A stretch of 58,701 nucleotides of DNA from Stappia sp. WLB 29 (lineage in GTDB: Bacteria > Pseudomonadota > Alphaproteobacteria > Rhizobiales > Stappiaceae): assembly GCF_023507705.1 (NCBI RefSeq), contig NZ_JALBGD010000002.1, positions 576,687 to 635,387 of the forward strand, written 5' to 3'. A program made the position numbers and the translations under genes. Shown in pieces: positions 7,618-17,449 of this stretch; position 1 is the stretch's first letter; each line of letters opens with the position of its first letter. The notes under the pieces were generated by a model. That model saw nothing but the letters and a program-made list of their open reading frames with translations. It did no database searches and was not told the origin of the DNA.

Positions 7618-7679
7618 GCCGCCGTTGAGACCAGCCAGCGCCCTCCCGCGCCTTGCGTCTCGACGGCGGCTTTTTTGTT
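7618..7679 (+). terminator. Leader intrinsic terminator regulated by NasT
   Basis: GCCGCCGTTGAGAC (7618-7631) pairs with GTCTCGACGGCGGC (7657-7670) as a 14-bp stem with one G-T pair. A run of six T (7671-7676) follows, then GTT. AAA before the left arm can extend the stem into the T-run. The loop is long (25 bases) and contains CGCCC at 7639-7643, which is complementary to the 3-prime arm of P2. Located 53 bases before nrtA, it should stop transcription of the nitrate operon unless NasT acts on the two hairpins just upstream. Confidence 0.85.
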
Positions 7680-7731
7680 GGCCCGAGGCCGATCCGAAGC
7701 GGACGGCCCGAGCAGAGGGAGAAGAGACGTG

Positions 7732-9123
7732 ATGCAGATCCCGCACCCTGTCCGCCGCGCGGCCCTCGGCCTTCTGGCGCTTGCCGCGATCCTACCGGCG
7801 AGCGTGCAGGCCGACATGCTGATGGTCGAGAAGGACGAGCTGAAATTCGGCTTCATCAAGCTGACCGACATGGCGCCCCTGGCGATCGCCTATGAGAAGG
7901 GGTTCTTCGAGGACGAGGGGCTGTTCGTCACCCTGGAGCCGCAGGCCAACTGGAAGGTGCTGCTAGACCGGGTGATCACCGGCGAACTCGACGGTGCCCA
8001 CATGCTGGCGGGCCAGCCGCTGGCGGCGACCATCGGCTTCGGCACCGAGGCGCATATCGTCACGCCCTTCTCGATGGACCTCAACGGCAACGGCATCACC
8101 GTCTCCAACGAGGTCTGGGAGATGATGAAGCCGCATCTGGAGATGCAGGCCGACGGCAAGCCGATGCACCCGATCCCGGCAAGCGCGCTGAGGCCGGTCG
8201 TGGATGCTTTCCGCGCGCAAGGACGCCCGTTCAACATGGGTATGGTCTTCCCGGTCTCGACCCACAATTACGAACTGCGCTACTGGCTCGCCTCCGGCGG
8301 CATCCATCCCGGTTTCTATTCCAGCTCCGACATTTCCGGGCAGATCAAGGCCGAGGCGCTGCTGTCGGTGACGCCGCCGCCGCAGATGCCGGCAACGCTC
8401 GAAGCCGGCACGATCAACGGCTACTGCGTCGGCGAGCCATGGAACCAGCAGGCGGTGTTCAAGGGCATCGGCGTGCCGGTGATCACCGATTACGAGATCT
8501 GGAAGAACAATCCGGAGAAGGTGTTCGGCCTGACCAAGGCTTTCGTCGAGGAAAATCCCAACACCGTCCTGGCGCTGACCAAGGCGTTGATCCGCGCCGC
8601 CATGTGGCTGGACGAGAACGACAACGCCAATCGCATGGAGGCGGTCGAGATCCTGTCGCGGCCCGAATATGTCGGTGCCGACCGGGAAGTGATCGCCAAC
8701 TCGATGACCGGCACGTTCGAATACGAGAAGGGCGACACGCGGGAGGTGCCGGACTTCAACGTCTTCTTCCGCCACCACGCGACCTATCCCTTCTATTCGG
8801 ATGCGATCTGGTACCTGACCCAGATGCGCCGCTGGGGCCAGATCGCCGAACACAAGCCGGACGAGTGGTACGCGGAGATGGCGAAGCAGGTCTACCTCCC
8901 GGAGATCTACCTCAAGGCAGCGCGCCTGCTGGTCGACGAGGGGCTGGCCGCGGAAGCCGATTTTCCCTTCGACAGCGACGGCTACAGGGCGCCGACCCCG
9001 GCCTCCGACATCATCGACGGCATTCCCTACGATGGCCGTACCCCCAACGCCTACATCGACAGCCTGCCGATCGGCCTGAAGAGCGGGCAGACGGTGGAAG
9101 GCAACGAGGTGATCGGCGGCTGA
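7732..9123 (+). CDS. nrtA: Nitrate ABC transporter substrate-binding protein NrtA
   Basis: This 463-residue nitrate/nitrite-binding protein of the NrtA/CmpA family feeds the NrtB permease. It has a signal peptide (MQIPHPVRR then a hydrophobic stretch ending ASVQA, about residue 26), followed by the family core: [38 protein letters not shown] and [16 protein letters not shown]. The ATG at 7732 is preceded by GGGAGAAGAG; a GTG lies one codon earlier. It is the first gene after the NasT-controlled leader and is followed by nrtB after 35 bases. Bicarbonate-binding CmpA is the main alternative, but the nir/nas context settles on nitrate. Confidence 0.95.
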   Translation: MQIPHPVRRAALGLLALAAILPASVQADMLMVEKDELKFGFIKLTDMAPLAIAYEKGFFEDEGLFVTLEPQANWKVLLDRVITGELDGAHMLAGQPLAATIGFGTEAHIVTPFSMDLNGNGITVSNEVWEMMKPHLEMQADGKPMHPIPASALRPVVDAFRAQGRPFNMGMVFPVSTHNYELRYWLASGGIHPGFYSSSDISGQIKAEALLSVTPPPQMPATLEAGTINGYCVGEPWNQQAVFKGIGVPVITDYEIWKNNPEKVFGLTKAFVEENPNTVLALTKALIRAAMWLDENDNANRMEAVEILSRPEYVGADREVIANSMTGTFEYEKGDTREVPDFNVFFRHHATYPFYSDAIWYLTQMRRWGQIAEHKPDEWYAEMAKQVYLPEIYLKAARLLVDEGLAAEADFPFDSDGYRAPTPASDIIDGIPYDGRTPNAYIDSLPIGLKSGQTVEGNEVIGG

Positions 9124-9158
9124 AGCCGCTTTCGCCCGCGCAAAGAGGAACAGTCTCC

Positions 9159-10238
9159 ATGGCACATGCCGAAACCGCCGCACCGGATGCGGCTGGCGCC
9201 TCCCGCCGCAGCTCGTTTCTTTCCGCCCTGTCGCGTGCGGCCGGATGGCTCGACGCCCTCGGTCTCTCCTGGCTGGTGCCGCTGGGCCGGCTGGCGCTCG
9301 GCGAGGATCCGCGCGAGCAGTTCGGAGAGCTCAAGCGATTGCTGGTCATTCCGCTGGTCGGCATCGCCGTCTTTCTGGTCGCCTGGGCGGTGTTGGCGCC
9401 AAAGGTGCAGACCTCGCTCGGTGCCGTGCCCGGGCCGGCGGAGGTCTGGGAGCAGGCCGGCAACCTGTGGCAGGACCACCTGCGCGAACGGGAAAAGGCC
9501 GCTGACTTCTATGCTCGTCAGGATGAGCGCAACGCCAAGCTGGAGGCGGCCGGCCGGCACGACCAGGTGAAGTGGCGCAGTTATACGGGCAAGCCGACCT
9601 ATCTCGACCAGATCGTCACCTCGCTGGTGACGGTGGGGCTGGGCTTCGGCATAGCGACGCTGATCGCCGTGCCGCTCGGCATCGCCTCGGGCCTGTCGCG
9701 CTCGTTCAACGGCGCGATCAATCCCTTGATCCAGATTTTCAAGCCGGTATCGCCGCTCGCCTGGCTGCCCATCGTCACGATGATCGTCTCCGCGCTCTAT
9801 GCGGACCCGGCCGACTGGCTGCCGAAGTCGCTGCTGATCTCGGCGGTCACCGTGACGCTGTGCTCGATGTGGCCGACGCTGATCAACACGGCGCTGGGCG
9901 TCGCCTCGGTCGACAAGGACCTGATGAATGTCGGCCGGGTGCTGCAGCTCTCCACCCGCAAGACGGTGGTGAAGCTGGTGATGCCCTCGGCGTTGCCGCT
10001 GATCTTTACCGGCCTGCGCCTGTCGCTCGGCGTCGGCTGGATGGTGCTGATCGCAGCCGAGATGCTGGCGCAGAACCCGGGGCTCGGAAAGTTCGTCTGG
10101 GACGAGTTCCAGAACGGTTCCTCGCAGTCGCTCGCCCGCATCATGGTCGCGGTTCTCACCATCGGCTTGATCGGCTTTGCCCTCGACCGGGTGATGTATG
10201 CGCTGCAGCGCGCCTTCACCTTCTCCGCGACGAGGTGA
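9159..10238 (+). CDS. nrtB: Nitrate ABC transporter permease NrtB
   Basis: This 359-residue inner-membrane permease carries nitrate across the cytoplasmic membrane. A cytoplasmic N-terminus precedes a first helix (about residues 64-84), then a hydrophilic stretch, then the BPD_transp_1 domain with five further helices from about residue 150. The start of the transport domain shows [23 protein letters not shown], and the EAA-type coupling loop is near [20 protein letters not shown]. It is longer than many NrtB proteins because of the N-terminal region and the first periplasmic segment. The start at 9159 follows AAAGAGGAA. It sits between nrtA and the double ATPase, as in nitrate transporters of this type. 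Confidence 0.92.
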   Translation: MAHAETAAPDAAGASRRSSFLSALSRAAGWLDALGLSWLVPLGRLALGEDPREQFGELKRLLVIPLVGIAVFLVAWAVLAPKVQTSLGAVPGPAEVWEQAGNLWQDHLREREKAADFYARQDERNAKLEAAGRHDQVKWRSYTGKPTYLDQIVTSLVTVGLGFGIATLIAVPLGIASGLSRSFNGAINPLIQIFKPVSPLAWLPIVTMIVSALYADPADWLPKSLLISAVTVTLCSMWPTLINTALGVASVDKDLMNVGRVLQLSTRKTVVKLVMPSALPLIFTGLRLSLGVGWMVLIAAEMLAQNPGLGKFVWDEFQNGSSQSLARIMVAVLTIGLIGFALDRVMYALQRAFTFSATR

Positions 10239-10242
10239 GGCG

Positions 10243-11973
10243 ATGACGATCCTGGAAATCTCCAAGCTGTCGAAGGGCTATGGCGAAGGCCATGCGCGCA
10301 CCGAGGTGCTCGCCGATATCGACCTGAAGGTCGCCGAGGGCGAGTTCATCGCCATCGTCGGCTATTCCGGCACCGGCAAGACGACCCTGATTTCGCTGCT
10401 GGCGGGGCTTATCGAAGCCGACAGCGGCGGGGTGATCTACAAGGGCCGCGAGATCGACGGGCCGGGGCCGGAACGCGGCGTCGTCTTCCAGTCCTATTCG
10501 CTGATGCCGTGGCTGACCGTCTTCGGCAACGTGATGCTGGCGGTCGACAGTGTCTTCGGCAAGCTGCCGAAGGCGGAGCGGATGGCCATCGCCGAGGACT
10601 ATATCGCCATGGTCGGCCTCGCCCATGCCCGCGACCGGCGGCCGGCGGAACTGTCCGGCGGCATGCGTCAGCGGGTGGCGGTGGCGCGGGCGCTGGCCAT
10701 GCGCCCCGAGGTGCTGTTGCTGGATGAGCCGCTGTCGGCGCTCGACGCGCTGACCCGGGCGAAGCTGCAGGACGAGTTCGCGGCGATCTGCGAGAAGGAG
10801 AAGAAGACCATCGTCCTCATCACCAATGATGTGGACGAGGCGATCCTGCTGGCCGACCGCATCGTGCCGCTGCTTCCCGGCCGGCCGGCAACGCTCGGTC
10901 GCGAGTTTGCCGTGCCCTTCGCGCGGCCGCGCGAGCGCAGCGAGCTCAACCATGACGATGCCTTCATCGCGCTGCGGGCGGAGGTGACCGCGTATCTGAT
11001 GGAGGCCGGCACCGCGCGGGGCGGGGAGGAGGCCGCCGTGCTGCGCCTGCCCGAACTCCGCCCGGCGGGACGGGGCGAGCAGGGCGAGGTGCGGCAGGCG
11101 GACGAGCGCTTCCTGCAGTTCAGCGAGTTGCGGAAGGTCTATCCGACGCCAAAGGGACCGCTGACGGTGGTCGATGGCTTCGAACTGACCATGCGCAAGG
11201 GTGAATTCGTGACGCTGATCGGTCATTCGGGCTGCGGCAAGTCGACGGTGCTGTCGATGGCCGCCGGCCTCAACCCGATCTCCGGCGGCGCGGTGGTGCT
11301 GGACGGCACCCATGTGACCAAAGCCGGCCCAGACCGGGCCGTCGTGTTCCAGGCGCCGTCGCTGATGCCCTGGCTGACGGCCTACGAGAACGTCGCGCTC
11401 GGTGTCGACCAGGTGCATCCGGACGCAACGCGCGAGGAGCGGCGGGACATCGCCGAGCATTATCTCGGCCGCGTCGGACTTGCCGACAGCATGCACAAGC
11501 GGGCGTCGGAGCTGTCCAACGGCATGCGTCAGCGGGTGGGCATCGCCCGAGCCTTCGCCCTGTCGCCCAAGCTGCTGTTGCTCGACGAGCCGTTCGGCAT
11601 GCTCGACAGCCTGACCCGGTGGGAGTTGCAGGATGTCCTGATGGACGTGTGGGCCCGCAGCGCGGTGACGGCGATCTGCGTCACCCATGACGTGGACGAG
11701 GCGATCCTGCTCGCCGACCGGGTGGTGATGATGTCGAACGGGCCGAACGCCCGCATCGGCAACATCATGGAGGTGGACCTGCCGCGGCCACGCTCGCGCA
11801 AGGCGCTGATCTCCCATCCCGACTACTACGCCTATCGCGAGGAACTGCTGGAGTTTCTCGAGGCCTATGAGGGCGGCGCCAATCCGGATGCGGCTCAGCT
11901 TGCCGCCATCACCGAGCGTCGGGCGGTGCGTATCGCGCGTCAGAAGGACGCCCGCCTTGCAGCCGCGGAGTGA
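10243..11973 (+). CDS. Nitrate ABC transporter ATPase with two fused ATP-binding domains (NrtC/NrtD type)
   Basis: This 576-residue protein carries two complete nucleotide-binding domains in one chain and energises nitrate import. Domain 1: Walker [10 protein letters not shown] (40-48), signature LSGGMRQR (137-144), Walker B VLLLDEP (157-163). Domain 2: Walker [10 protein letters not shown] (327-335), signature LSNGMRQR (424-431), Walker B LLLLDEP (444-450), H-loop THD with H482. In domain 1 the H-loop reads TND, so Asn195 replaces the catalytic histidine and the two ATP sites are asymmetric. It differs from cyanobacterial NrtC, where the ATPase is fused to a binding-protein domain. The start at 10243 follows GAGGTGAGG and lies 4 bases after the nrtB stop. 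Confidence 0.92.
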   Translation: MTILEISKLSKGYGEGHARTEVLADIDLKVAEGEFIAIVGYSGTGKTTLISLLAGLIEADSGGVIYKGREIDGPGPERGVVFQSYSLMPWLTVFGNVMLAVDSVFGKLPKAERMAIAEDYIAMVGLAHARDRRPAELSGGMRQRVAVARALAMRPEVLLLDEPLSALDALTRAKLQDEFAAICEKEKKTIVLITNDVDEAILLADRIVPLLPGRPATLGREFAVPFARPRERSELNHDDAFIALRAEVTAYLMEAGTARGGEEAAVLRLPELRPAGRGEQGEVRQADERFLQFSELRKVYPTPKGPLTVVDGFELTMRKGEFVTLIGHSGCGKSTVLSMAAGLNPISGGAVVLDGTHVTKAGPDRAVVFQAPSLMPWLTAYENVALGVDQVHPDATREERRDIAEHYLGRVGLADSMHKRASELSNGMRQRVGIARAFALSPKLLLLDEPFGMLDSLTRWELQDVLMDVWARSAVTAICVTHDVDEAILLADRVVMMSNGPNARIGNIMEVDLPRPRSRKALISHPDYYAYREELLEFLEAYEGGANPDAAQLAAITERRAVRIARQKDARLAAAE

Positions 11974-11977
11974 GACA

Positions 11978-14428
11978 ATGACGACGAAGAAGAAACTGGT
12001 CGTGATCGGTGCCGGCATGGCGTCCGGCCGCCTGCTGGAAACCCTGCTGGACGCGGCGCCGGGCGCCTATGACATCACGCTGTTCGGGGCCGAACCGCGC
12101 GGCAACTACAACCGCATCATGCTGTCGCCGATGCTGGCGGGAGACAAGGCCTACGAGGATATCGTCACCCATGACGCCGCCTGGTACGCGGAACAGGGCA
12201 TCGTCTGCCGTTTCGGCGAGGCCGTGACGCGCATCGACCGGGATGCGAAGACGGTCACGAGCGCAGGCGGCGAAACGCCTTACGACAAGCTGGTGATCGC
12301 CACGGGCTCGGCGCCCTTCATCATCCCGGTCGCCGGGCGCGACTTGCCCGGCGTGCGCGCCTTTCGCGATCTCGATGATGTCGAGGCGATGATCGAGGCG
12401 GCAGGGCGGCCAGGCGCCCGTGCCGTGGTGATCGGCGGCGGCCTGCTGGGCCTGGAAGCGGCGGCGGCGCTGCGGTCGCGCGGCATGGAGGTGGTGGTCC
12501 TGCACCTGATGGGGCACCTGATGGAGCGCCAACTCGATCCGGCCGCCGGCCACCTGCTGCGCAAGGAACTGGAAGGGCGCGGCATCACTGTTCACACGCA
12601 GGCGCAGACAAAGGCGATCCTCGGGAATGAGAGGGTCGAGGCGGTTCTGCTGGATGACGGAACCGTCTATCCGGCCGATCTGGTGGTGATGGCGGTGGGC
12701 ATCCGCCCCGAGACACGGCTCGCGGTCGATGCGGGCCTCGAGGTCGAGCGCGGCATCCTCATCGATGATCAGACCCTGACCTCCGATCCGGACATCCTGG
12801 CGGTCGGTGAATGTGTCGAGCACCAGAACGTCTGTTACGGGCTGGTGGCGCCGCTCTACACCATGGCGAATGTCGCGGCGAAGACGCTGCTGGGCGAGAC
12901 AGCGGCATTCCGGCCGCTGGAAACGGCGACCCAGCTCAAGGTGACCGGCGTCAACCTCTATTCCGCCGGCGACTTCGCCGATGGCGAGGACCGCGAGGAG
13001 ATCGTGCTGCGCGATGCAGCCTCCGGCATCTACAAGCGGCTGGTTCTCAAAGAGAACCGTATCGTCGGGGCAGTGCTCTACGGCGAGGCGGCGGATGGTC
13101 CCTGGTTCTTCGATCACATCCGCAACCGCACCGACATCTCCGAGATGCGCGAGACGTTGATCTTCGGCCAGTCGTTCCAGGGGGGCGCTCCGCTGGACCC
13201 TATGGCGGCCGTTGCAGCCTTGCCGGATGAGGCGGAGATCTGCGGCTGCAACGGCGTGTGCAAGGGCCGGATCGTCGGTGCGATCCGGGAAAAGGGGCTG
13301 ACCACGCTCGACGACGTGCGTGCTCACACGAAGGCCTCGGCCTCCTGCGGCACCTGCACCGGGCTGGTCGAGCAGGTGATGCAGGCAACGCTGGGGGATG
13401 CGTTCACGCCGCAGGCGGTCAAGCCGATGTGCGGCTGCACGCCGCTCGGCCATGACGAGGTGCGGCGGCTGATCCGTGCGAAAGAGCTCAAGAGCATTCC
13501 GGCGGTGATGCAGGAACTGGAGTGGCGCTCGTCCGGCGGCTGCGCCAAGTGCCGGCCGGCGCTCAACTATTATCTCGTCTGCGACTGGCCGGACGAATAC
13601 GCGGACGACTACCAGTCGCGCTTCGTCAACGAGCGGGTGCACGCCAACATCCAGAAGGACGGCACCTATTCGGTGGTGCCGCGTATGTGGGGCGGGATGA
13701 CCTCCGCCAAGGAATTGCGGGCGATCGCCGATGTCGTCGACAAGTTCGATATCCCCGCCGTCAAGGTGACCGGCGGCCAGCGCATCGACATGCTGGGTAT
13801 CCGCAAGGAAGACCTGCCGGCGGTCTGGGAGGACCTCGGCAAGGCCGGCTTCGTCTCTGGCCACGCCTATGCCAAGGGACTGCGGACTGTGAAGACCTGC
13901 GTCGGCTCGGACTGGTGCCGGTTCGGCACGCAGGATTCGACGGGCCTCGGGATCGCCATCGAGAAGTTCATGTGGGGCTCGTGGACGCCGGCCAAGGTCA
14001 AGATGGCGGTGTCGGGCTGCCCGCGAAACTGCGCCGAGGCCACCTGCAAGGATGTGGGGGTGATCTGCGTCGACAGCGGCTTCGAGATTCATTTCGCCGG
14101 CGCGGCCGGCCTCGACATCAAGGGAACGGAAGTGCTCGGCCATGTGGTGAGCGCGGAGGAGGCGCTCCGCCACATCGCCGCGCTGGTGCAGATGTACCGC
14201 GAGCAGGGCCACTACCTGGAGCGGATCTACAAATGGGCGAAGCGCATCGGCCTCGACGAGATCCGCCGGCAGATCATGGACGATGCGGCGCGCCGCGAGG
14301 CCTATTACCAGCGTTTCGTCTTCTCGCAACAGTTCGCCCAGGTGGACCCGTGGTCGGAGCGCGTCTCCGGCAAGGACAAGCACGAGTTTAACCCGCTGGC
14401 GATCCTGGAACTGGAGGCGGCGCAATGA
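11978..14428 (+). CDS. nirB: Assimilatory nitrite reductase [NAD(P)H], large subunit NirB
   Basis: This 816-residue cytoplasmic enzyme reduces nitrite to ammonium with NAD(P)H. In order it has an FAD-binding Rossmann motif VVIGAGMASG (near residue 8), an NAD(P)-binding motif VVIGGGLLGLEAA (near 150), and two BFD-type [2Fe-2S] segments: CGCNGVC...CGTC (about 421-459) and CGCT...CAKC (about 485-524). Siroheme/[4Fe-4S] nitrite reductase half-domains follow, with CVGSDWC near 641 and SGCPRNCAEATC near 680. Length is normal for NirB. The start at 11978 is 4 bases after the ATPase stop. The nirD start overlaps its stop, so the two subunits are coupled. Confidence 0.96.
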   Translation: MTTKKKLVVIGAGMASGRLLETLLDAAPGAYDITLFGAEPRGNYNRIMLSPMLAGDKAYEDIVTHDAAWYAEQGIVCRFGEAVTRIDRDAKTVTSAGGETPYDKLVIATGSAPFIIPVAGRDLPGVRAFRDLDDVEAMIEAAGRPGARAVVIGGGLLGLEAAAALRSRGMEVVVLHLMGHLMERQLDPAAGHLLRKELEGRGITVHTQAQTKAILGNERVEAVLLDDGTVYPADLVVMAVGIRPETRLAVDAGLEVERGILIDDQTLTSDPDILAVGECVEHQNVCYGLVAPLYTMANVAAKTLLGETAAFRPLETATQLKVTGVNLYSAGDFADGEDREEIVLRDAASGIYKRLVLKENRIVGAVLYGEAADGPWFFDHIRNRTDISEMRETLIFGQSFQGGAPLDPMAAVAALPDEAEICGCNGVCKGRIVGAIREKGLTTLDDVRAHTKASASCGTCTGLVEQVMQATLGDAFTPQAVKPMCGCTPLGHDEVRRLIRAKELKSIPAVMQELEWRSSGGCAKCRPALNYYLVCDWPDEYADDYQSRFVNERVHANIQKDGTYSVVPRMWGGMTSAKELRAIADVVDKFDIPAVKVTGGQRIDMLGIRKEDLPAVWEDLGKAGFVSGHAYAKGLRTVKTCVGSDWCRFGTQDSTGLGIAIEKFMWGSWTPAKVKMAVSGCPRNCAEATCKDVGVICVDSGFEIHFAGAAGLDIKGTEVLGHVVSAEEALRHIAALVQMYREQGHYLERIYKWAKRIGLDEIRRQIMDDAARREAYYQRFVFSQQFAQVDPWSERVSGKDKHEFNPLAILELEAAQ

Positions 14429-14769
14429 CCGCGATGACGACGGAGTGGATCGAGATCGGCCGGTTGGACGACATTCCTCGTGCCGGTGCGCGGGTGGTGA
14501 AGACGCCGGCGGACTGCATCGCGGTGTTCCGCACTGAGGACGACCGGGTCTACGCGCTGAATGACCGGTGCCCGCACAAGGGCGGACCGCTCAGCCAGGG
14601 CATCGTGCATGGCACCTCCGTGACCTGTCCCTTGCACAACTGGGTGTTCGACCTTGCCAGCGGCGCGGCGCAGGGCGCCGACGAGGGGCAGGTCGCGACC
14701 TATCCGGTCACGGTGCGCGATGGCGTGCTGCTGATCGCTGGAGCGCGGCTGCCGGCGGCGGAGGAATAG
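14425..14769 (+). CDS. nirD: Nitrite reductase small subunit NirD (Rieske type)
   Basis: This 114-residue partner of NirB has a Rieske fold. Both cluster-binding boxes are intact: CPHKGGPLSQG and CPLHNW provide two Cys and two His, so it can hold a [2Fe-2S] cluster. This is notable because E. coli NirD keeps the fold but lacks the ligands. The start overlaps the nirB stop as ATGA, and nasA follows after 4 bases. It probably relays electrons or stabilises the large subunit in the cytoplasmic assimilatory enzyme. Confidence 0.94.
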   Translation: MTAMTTEWIEIGRLDDIPRAGARVVKTPADCIAVFRTEDDRVYALNDRCPHKGGPLSQGIVHGTSVTCPLHNWVFDLASGAAQGADEGQVATYPVTVRDGVLLIAGARLPAAEE

Positions 14770-14773
14770 GCTG

Positions 14774-17449
14774 ATGCCGGACAGCGTGCGCACCACCTGC
14801 CCCTATTGCGGTGTCGGCTGCGGGGTGATCGCCACCCGCCATGACGACGGTCGGGTCAGCGTTACCGGCGACCCGGACCATCCGGCGAATTTCGGGCGAC
14901 TGTGTTCGAAGGGATCGGCGCTGGCCGATACGCTTGTCGACGCTGAGCGGCTGCTGCATCCGGAAATCGGCGGCGAGCGGGCCGACTGGGGAGCTGCGCT
15001 CGACCTCGTCGCAGCCAGGTTCTCGCAAGCGATTGCCGAGCACGGGCCGGACAGCGTCGCCTTCTATGTGTCCGGGCAGATCCTCACCGAGGACTATTAC
15101 GTCGCCAACAAGCTGATGAAGGGCTTTATCGGCTCGGCGAATATCGACACGAACTCCAGGCTCTGCATGGCCTCATCGGTGGCGGGTCACCGCCGCGCCT
15201 TCGGTTCCGACACGGTCCCGGGTACCTATGAGGATCTGGAGCAGGCCGACCTTGTGGTGTTGGTCGGCTCCAACCTTGCCTGGTGCCATCCGGTGCTGTT
15301 CCAGCGGTTGGAGGCCGCGCGGGCGGCGCGGCCCGGGCTCAGGGTCGTAGTCGTGGACCCGCGGCGAACGGCGACGGCCGCGGTTGCCGACCTGCACCTC
15401 GCCCTTCATCCAGATACGGATGTGGCGCTGTTCAACGGATTGCTCGCGCATCTTGCCGAGGCGGGCAAGCTCGACCGGACCTATCTTGCGCGCCACACCA
15501 GCGGTGCCGAGGCCGCGCTTGCCACCGCCGGTCCGGCAGACCTGCGAGCGGTGGCGCGCGAGACGGGTCTTGCGCCCGGCGACATCGCCTTGTTCTACCG
15601 CTGGGTGGCGGAGACGCCGAGGACGGTGACCGTCTACAGCCAGGGAGTGAACCAGTCGGTGACCGGCACCGACAAGGTCAATGCCATTCTCAACGTGCAT
15701 CTGGCGAGCGGGCGGATTGGCCGGCCGGGCTGCGGTCCCTTTTCGGTGACCGGCCAGCCTAACGCGATGGGCGGGCGGGAAGTCGGCGGCCTCGCCAACA
15801 TGCTGGCGGCGCATATGGCGCTGGAAAATCCCGACCATCGCAAGCTGGTGCAGGACTTCTGGCAAAGCCCGCGCATTGCCGAGCGGCCGGGGCTGAAAGC
15901 CGTGGAGATGTTTCAGGCGGTGCGCCAGGGGCGCATCCGCGCGATCTGGATCATGGCGACCAATCCGGTCGACAGCCTGCCGGATGCGGATGCAGTGCGC
16001 GCGGGGCTCGAGGCCTGCGACTTCGTCGTCGTGTCCGACGTGACCCGCCGCACCGACACGGTGCCCTGTGCCCACGTGTTGCTGCCAGCTGCGGCCTGGG
16101 GCGAAAAGGACGGCACGGTCACCAATTCCGAGCGCCGCATCTCGCGGCAGCGGGGTTTCCGCACGCCCGCCGGCGAGGCGCGGCCGGACTGGTGGGCACT
16201 TGCCGAGGTGGCGCGGCGGATGGGCCATGCGGACGCGTTCGACTACCGCGCGCCCGTCGACATCTTCCGCGAGCATGCAGCGCTCTCGGCAGCGGGCAAC
16301 GGCGGCAGCCGGGATTTCGACATCGGTGCCCATGCCGGGATTGCGGCGGAGGACTACGAGGCGCTGACGCCGTTCCAGTGGCCGCAGCCGGCAGGCGCAA
16401 AGGAGGGCCGGGCGCGGTTCTTTGGCGACGGGGGCTTTTACACCGGCGATGGGCGGGCGGTGCTGGTGCCGGTCGCTCATGTGTCGCCGCGAACCAATCC
16501 GCGCCGCTATCCCCTGGTGCTCAACACGGGCCGCATTCGCGACCAGTGGCACATGATGACCCGCACCGGGCTGAGCCCGCGCCTTTTTACCCATCTCGCC
16601 GAACCGTTCTGCGAGATCCACCCGCGCGACGCCGCGACGGCCGGGCTCAAGGATGCGGATCTTGCGGCGGTCGAAAGCCCGCATGGGCGGGCCTTGCTGC
16701 GGGTGCTGGTCAGCGAGCGGGCACAGGAAGGCTCGGTCTTCGCGCCGATGCACTGGAGCGGGCAGTTTTCCTCCGCTGGACGGATCGATGCGGTGGTGGT
16801 GCCGCGGACGGACCCGGTTTCCGGGCAGCCGGGGTCGAAATTCACGCCGGTCTCGGTTCGGCGCTTCGCTGCGAGTTGGTACGGATTTGCGGTGATGAGG
16901 GCACGCCCGGCAAGCGTGGGCACCGACTACTGGGCTCTGGCGCCGGCGAACGGCGGCTTCCGGTTGGAATGCGCCGGGGCGGATGACGTGGATCTTGTTA
17001 CTCTTGCAGGCCGGCTGTCCGGCTGCGATCCCGCAGCAGGGCTTTCGTACCTGGATGCGGCGAGCGGTGACCTGCGCATCGCCTGGTTCGAGGGACAGCG
17101 GCTCGCTGCCGCGTTCTTCTTCTCACGCGGGCCGGTGGCCGTGTCACGTAGCTGGGTCTCGGGGCTGCTTGCCGCCGACATGCTTGCGGCGCGTGAGCGG
17201 ATCTCGTTGCTGGCGGGCCGTCCCGGCGGTGCCGCGTCGGACATCGGCGCCATCGTCTGTTCCTGCCGCGCCATCGGCATCAACCAGATCGTTGCGGCTG
17301 CGCGCGGAGGTGCGATGAGCGTTGCAGCGATCGGCGAGGCGCTGGAGGCCGGGACGCAGTGCGGCTCCTGCCGTTCGGAGATCGGTGCGATCCTTGTCCG
17401 GCTTGCCCAGGAGGAGGCGGATCATGCGCCGATTGTGCAAGCCGTCTGA
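14774..17449 (+). CDS. nasA: Assimilatory nitrate reductase catalytic subunit NasA
   Basis: This 891-residue cytoplasmic molybdopterin enzyme reduces nitrate to nitrite, the first step before NirBD. The N-terminus has a [4Fe-4S] site (C9, C12, C16, C44; CPYCGVGCG...RLCSKG). The molybdopterin oxidoreductase domain follows, then the dinucleotide-binding domain (NTGRIRDQWHMMTRTG region). A C-terminal BFD-like [2Fe-2S] segment (about 829-870) has CSC and CGSC pairs. No Tat signal is present, consistent with an assimilatory cytoplasmic enzyme. No separate NasB-type electron-transfer gene is next to it, so electrons may enter through the C-terminal cluster from an unlinked partner. Confidence 0.95.
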   Translation: MPDSVRTTCPYCGVGCGVIATRHDDGRVSVTGDPDHPANFGRLCSKGSALADTLVDAERLLHPEIGGERADWGAALDLVAARFSQAIAEHGPDSVAFYVSGQILTEDYYVANKLMKGFIGSANIDTNSRLCMASSVAGHRRAFGSDTVPGTYEDLEQADLVVLVGSNLAWCHPVLFQRLEAARAARPGLRVVVVDPRRTATAAVADLHLALHPDTDVALFNGLLAHLAEAGKLDRTYLARHTSGAEAALATAGPADLRAVARETGLAPGDIALFYRWVAETPRTVTVYSQGVNQSVTGTDKVNAILNVHLASGRIGRPGCGPFSVTGQPNAMGGREVGGLANMLAAHMALENPDHRKLVQDFWQSPRIAERPGLKAVEMFQAVRQGRIRAIWIMATNPVDSLPDADAVRAGLEACDFVVVSDVTRRTDTVPCAHVLLPAAAWGEKDGTVTNSERRISRQRGFRTPAGEARPDWWALAEVARRMGHADAFDYRAPVDIFREHAALSAAGNGGSRDFDIGAHAGIAAEDYEALTPFQWPQPAGAKEGRARFFGDGGFYTGDGRAVLVPVAHVSPRTNPRRYPLVLNTGRIRDQWHMMTRTGLSPRLFTHLAEPFCEIHPRDAATAGLKDADLAAVESPHGRALLRVLVSERAQEGSVFAPMHWSGQFSSAGRIDAVVVPRTDPVSGQPGSKFTPVSVRRFAASWYGFAVMRARPASVGTDYWALAPANGGFRLECAGADDVDLVTLAGRLSGCDPAAGLSYLDAASGDLRIAWFEGQRLAAAFFFSRGPVAVSRSWVSGLLAADMLAARERISLLAGRPGGAASDIGAIVCSCRAIGINQIVAAARGGAMSVAAIGEALEAGTQCGSCRSEIGAILVRLAQEEADHAPIVQAV

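Noticed and set aside
11909-14425. A very long open frame on the minus strand opposite nirB
   Set aside because: Its translation is Arg/His/Gly/Ala-rich with no recognisable motif, and nirB on the plus strand has every cofactor motif in order. Such frames arise from codon bias in GC-rich genes.
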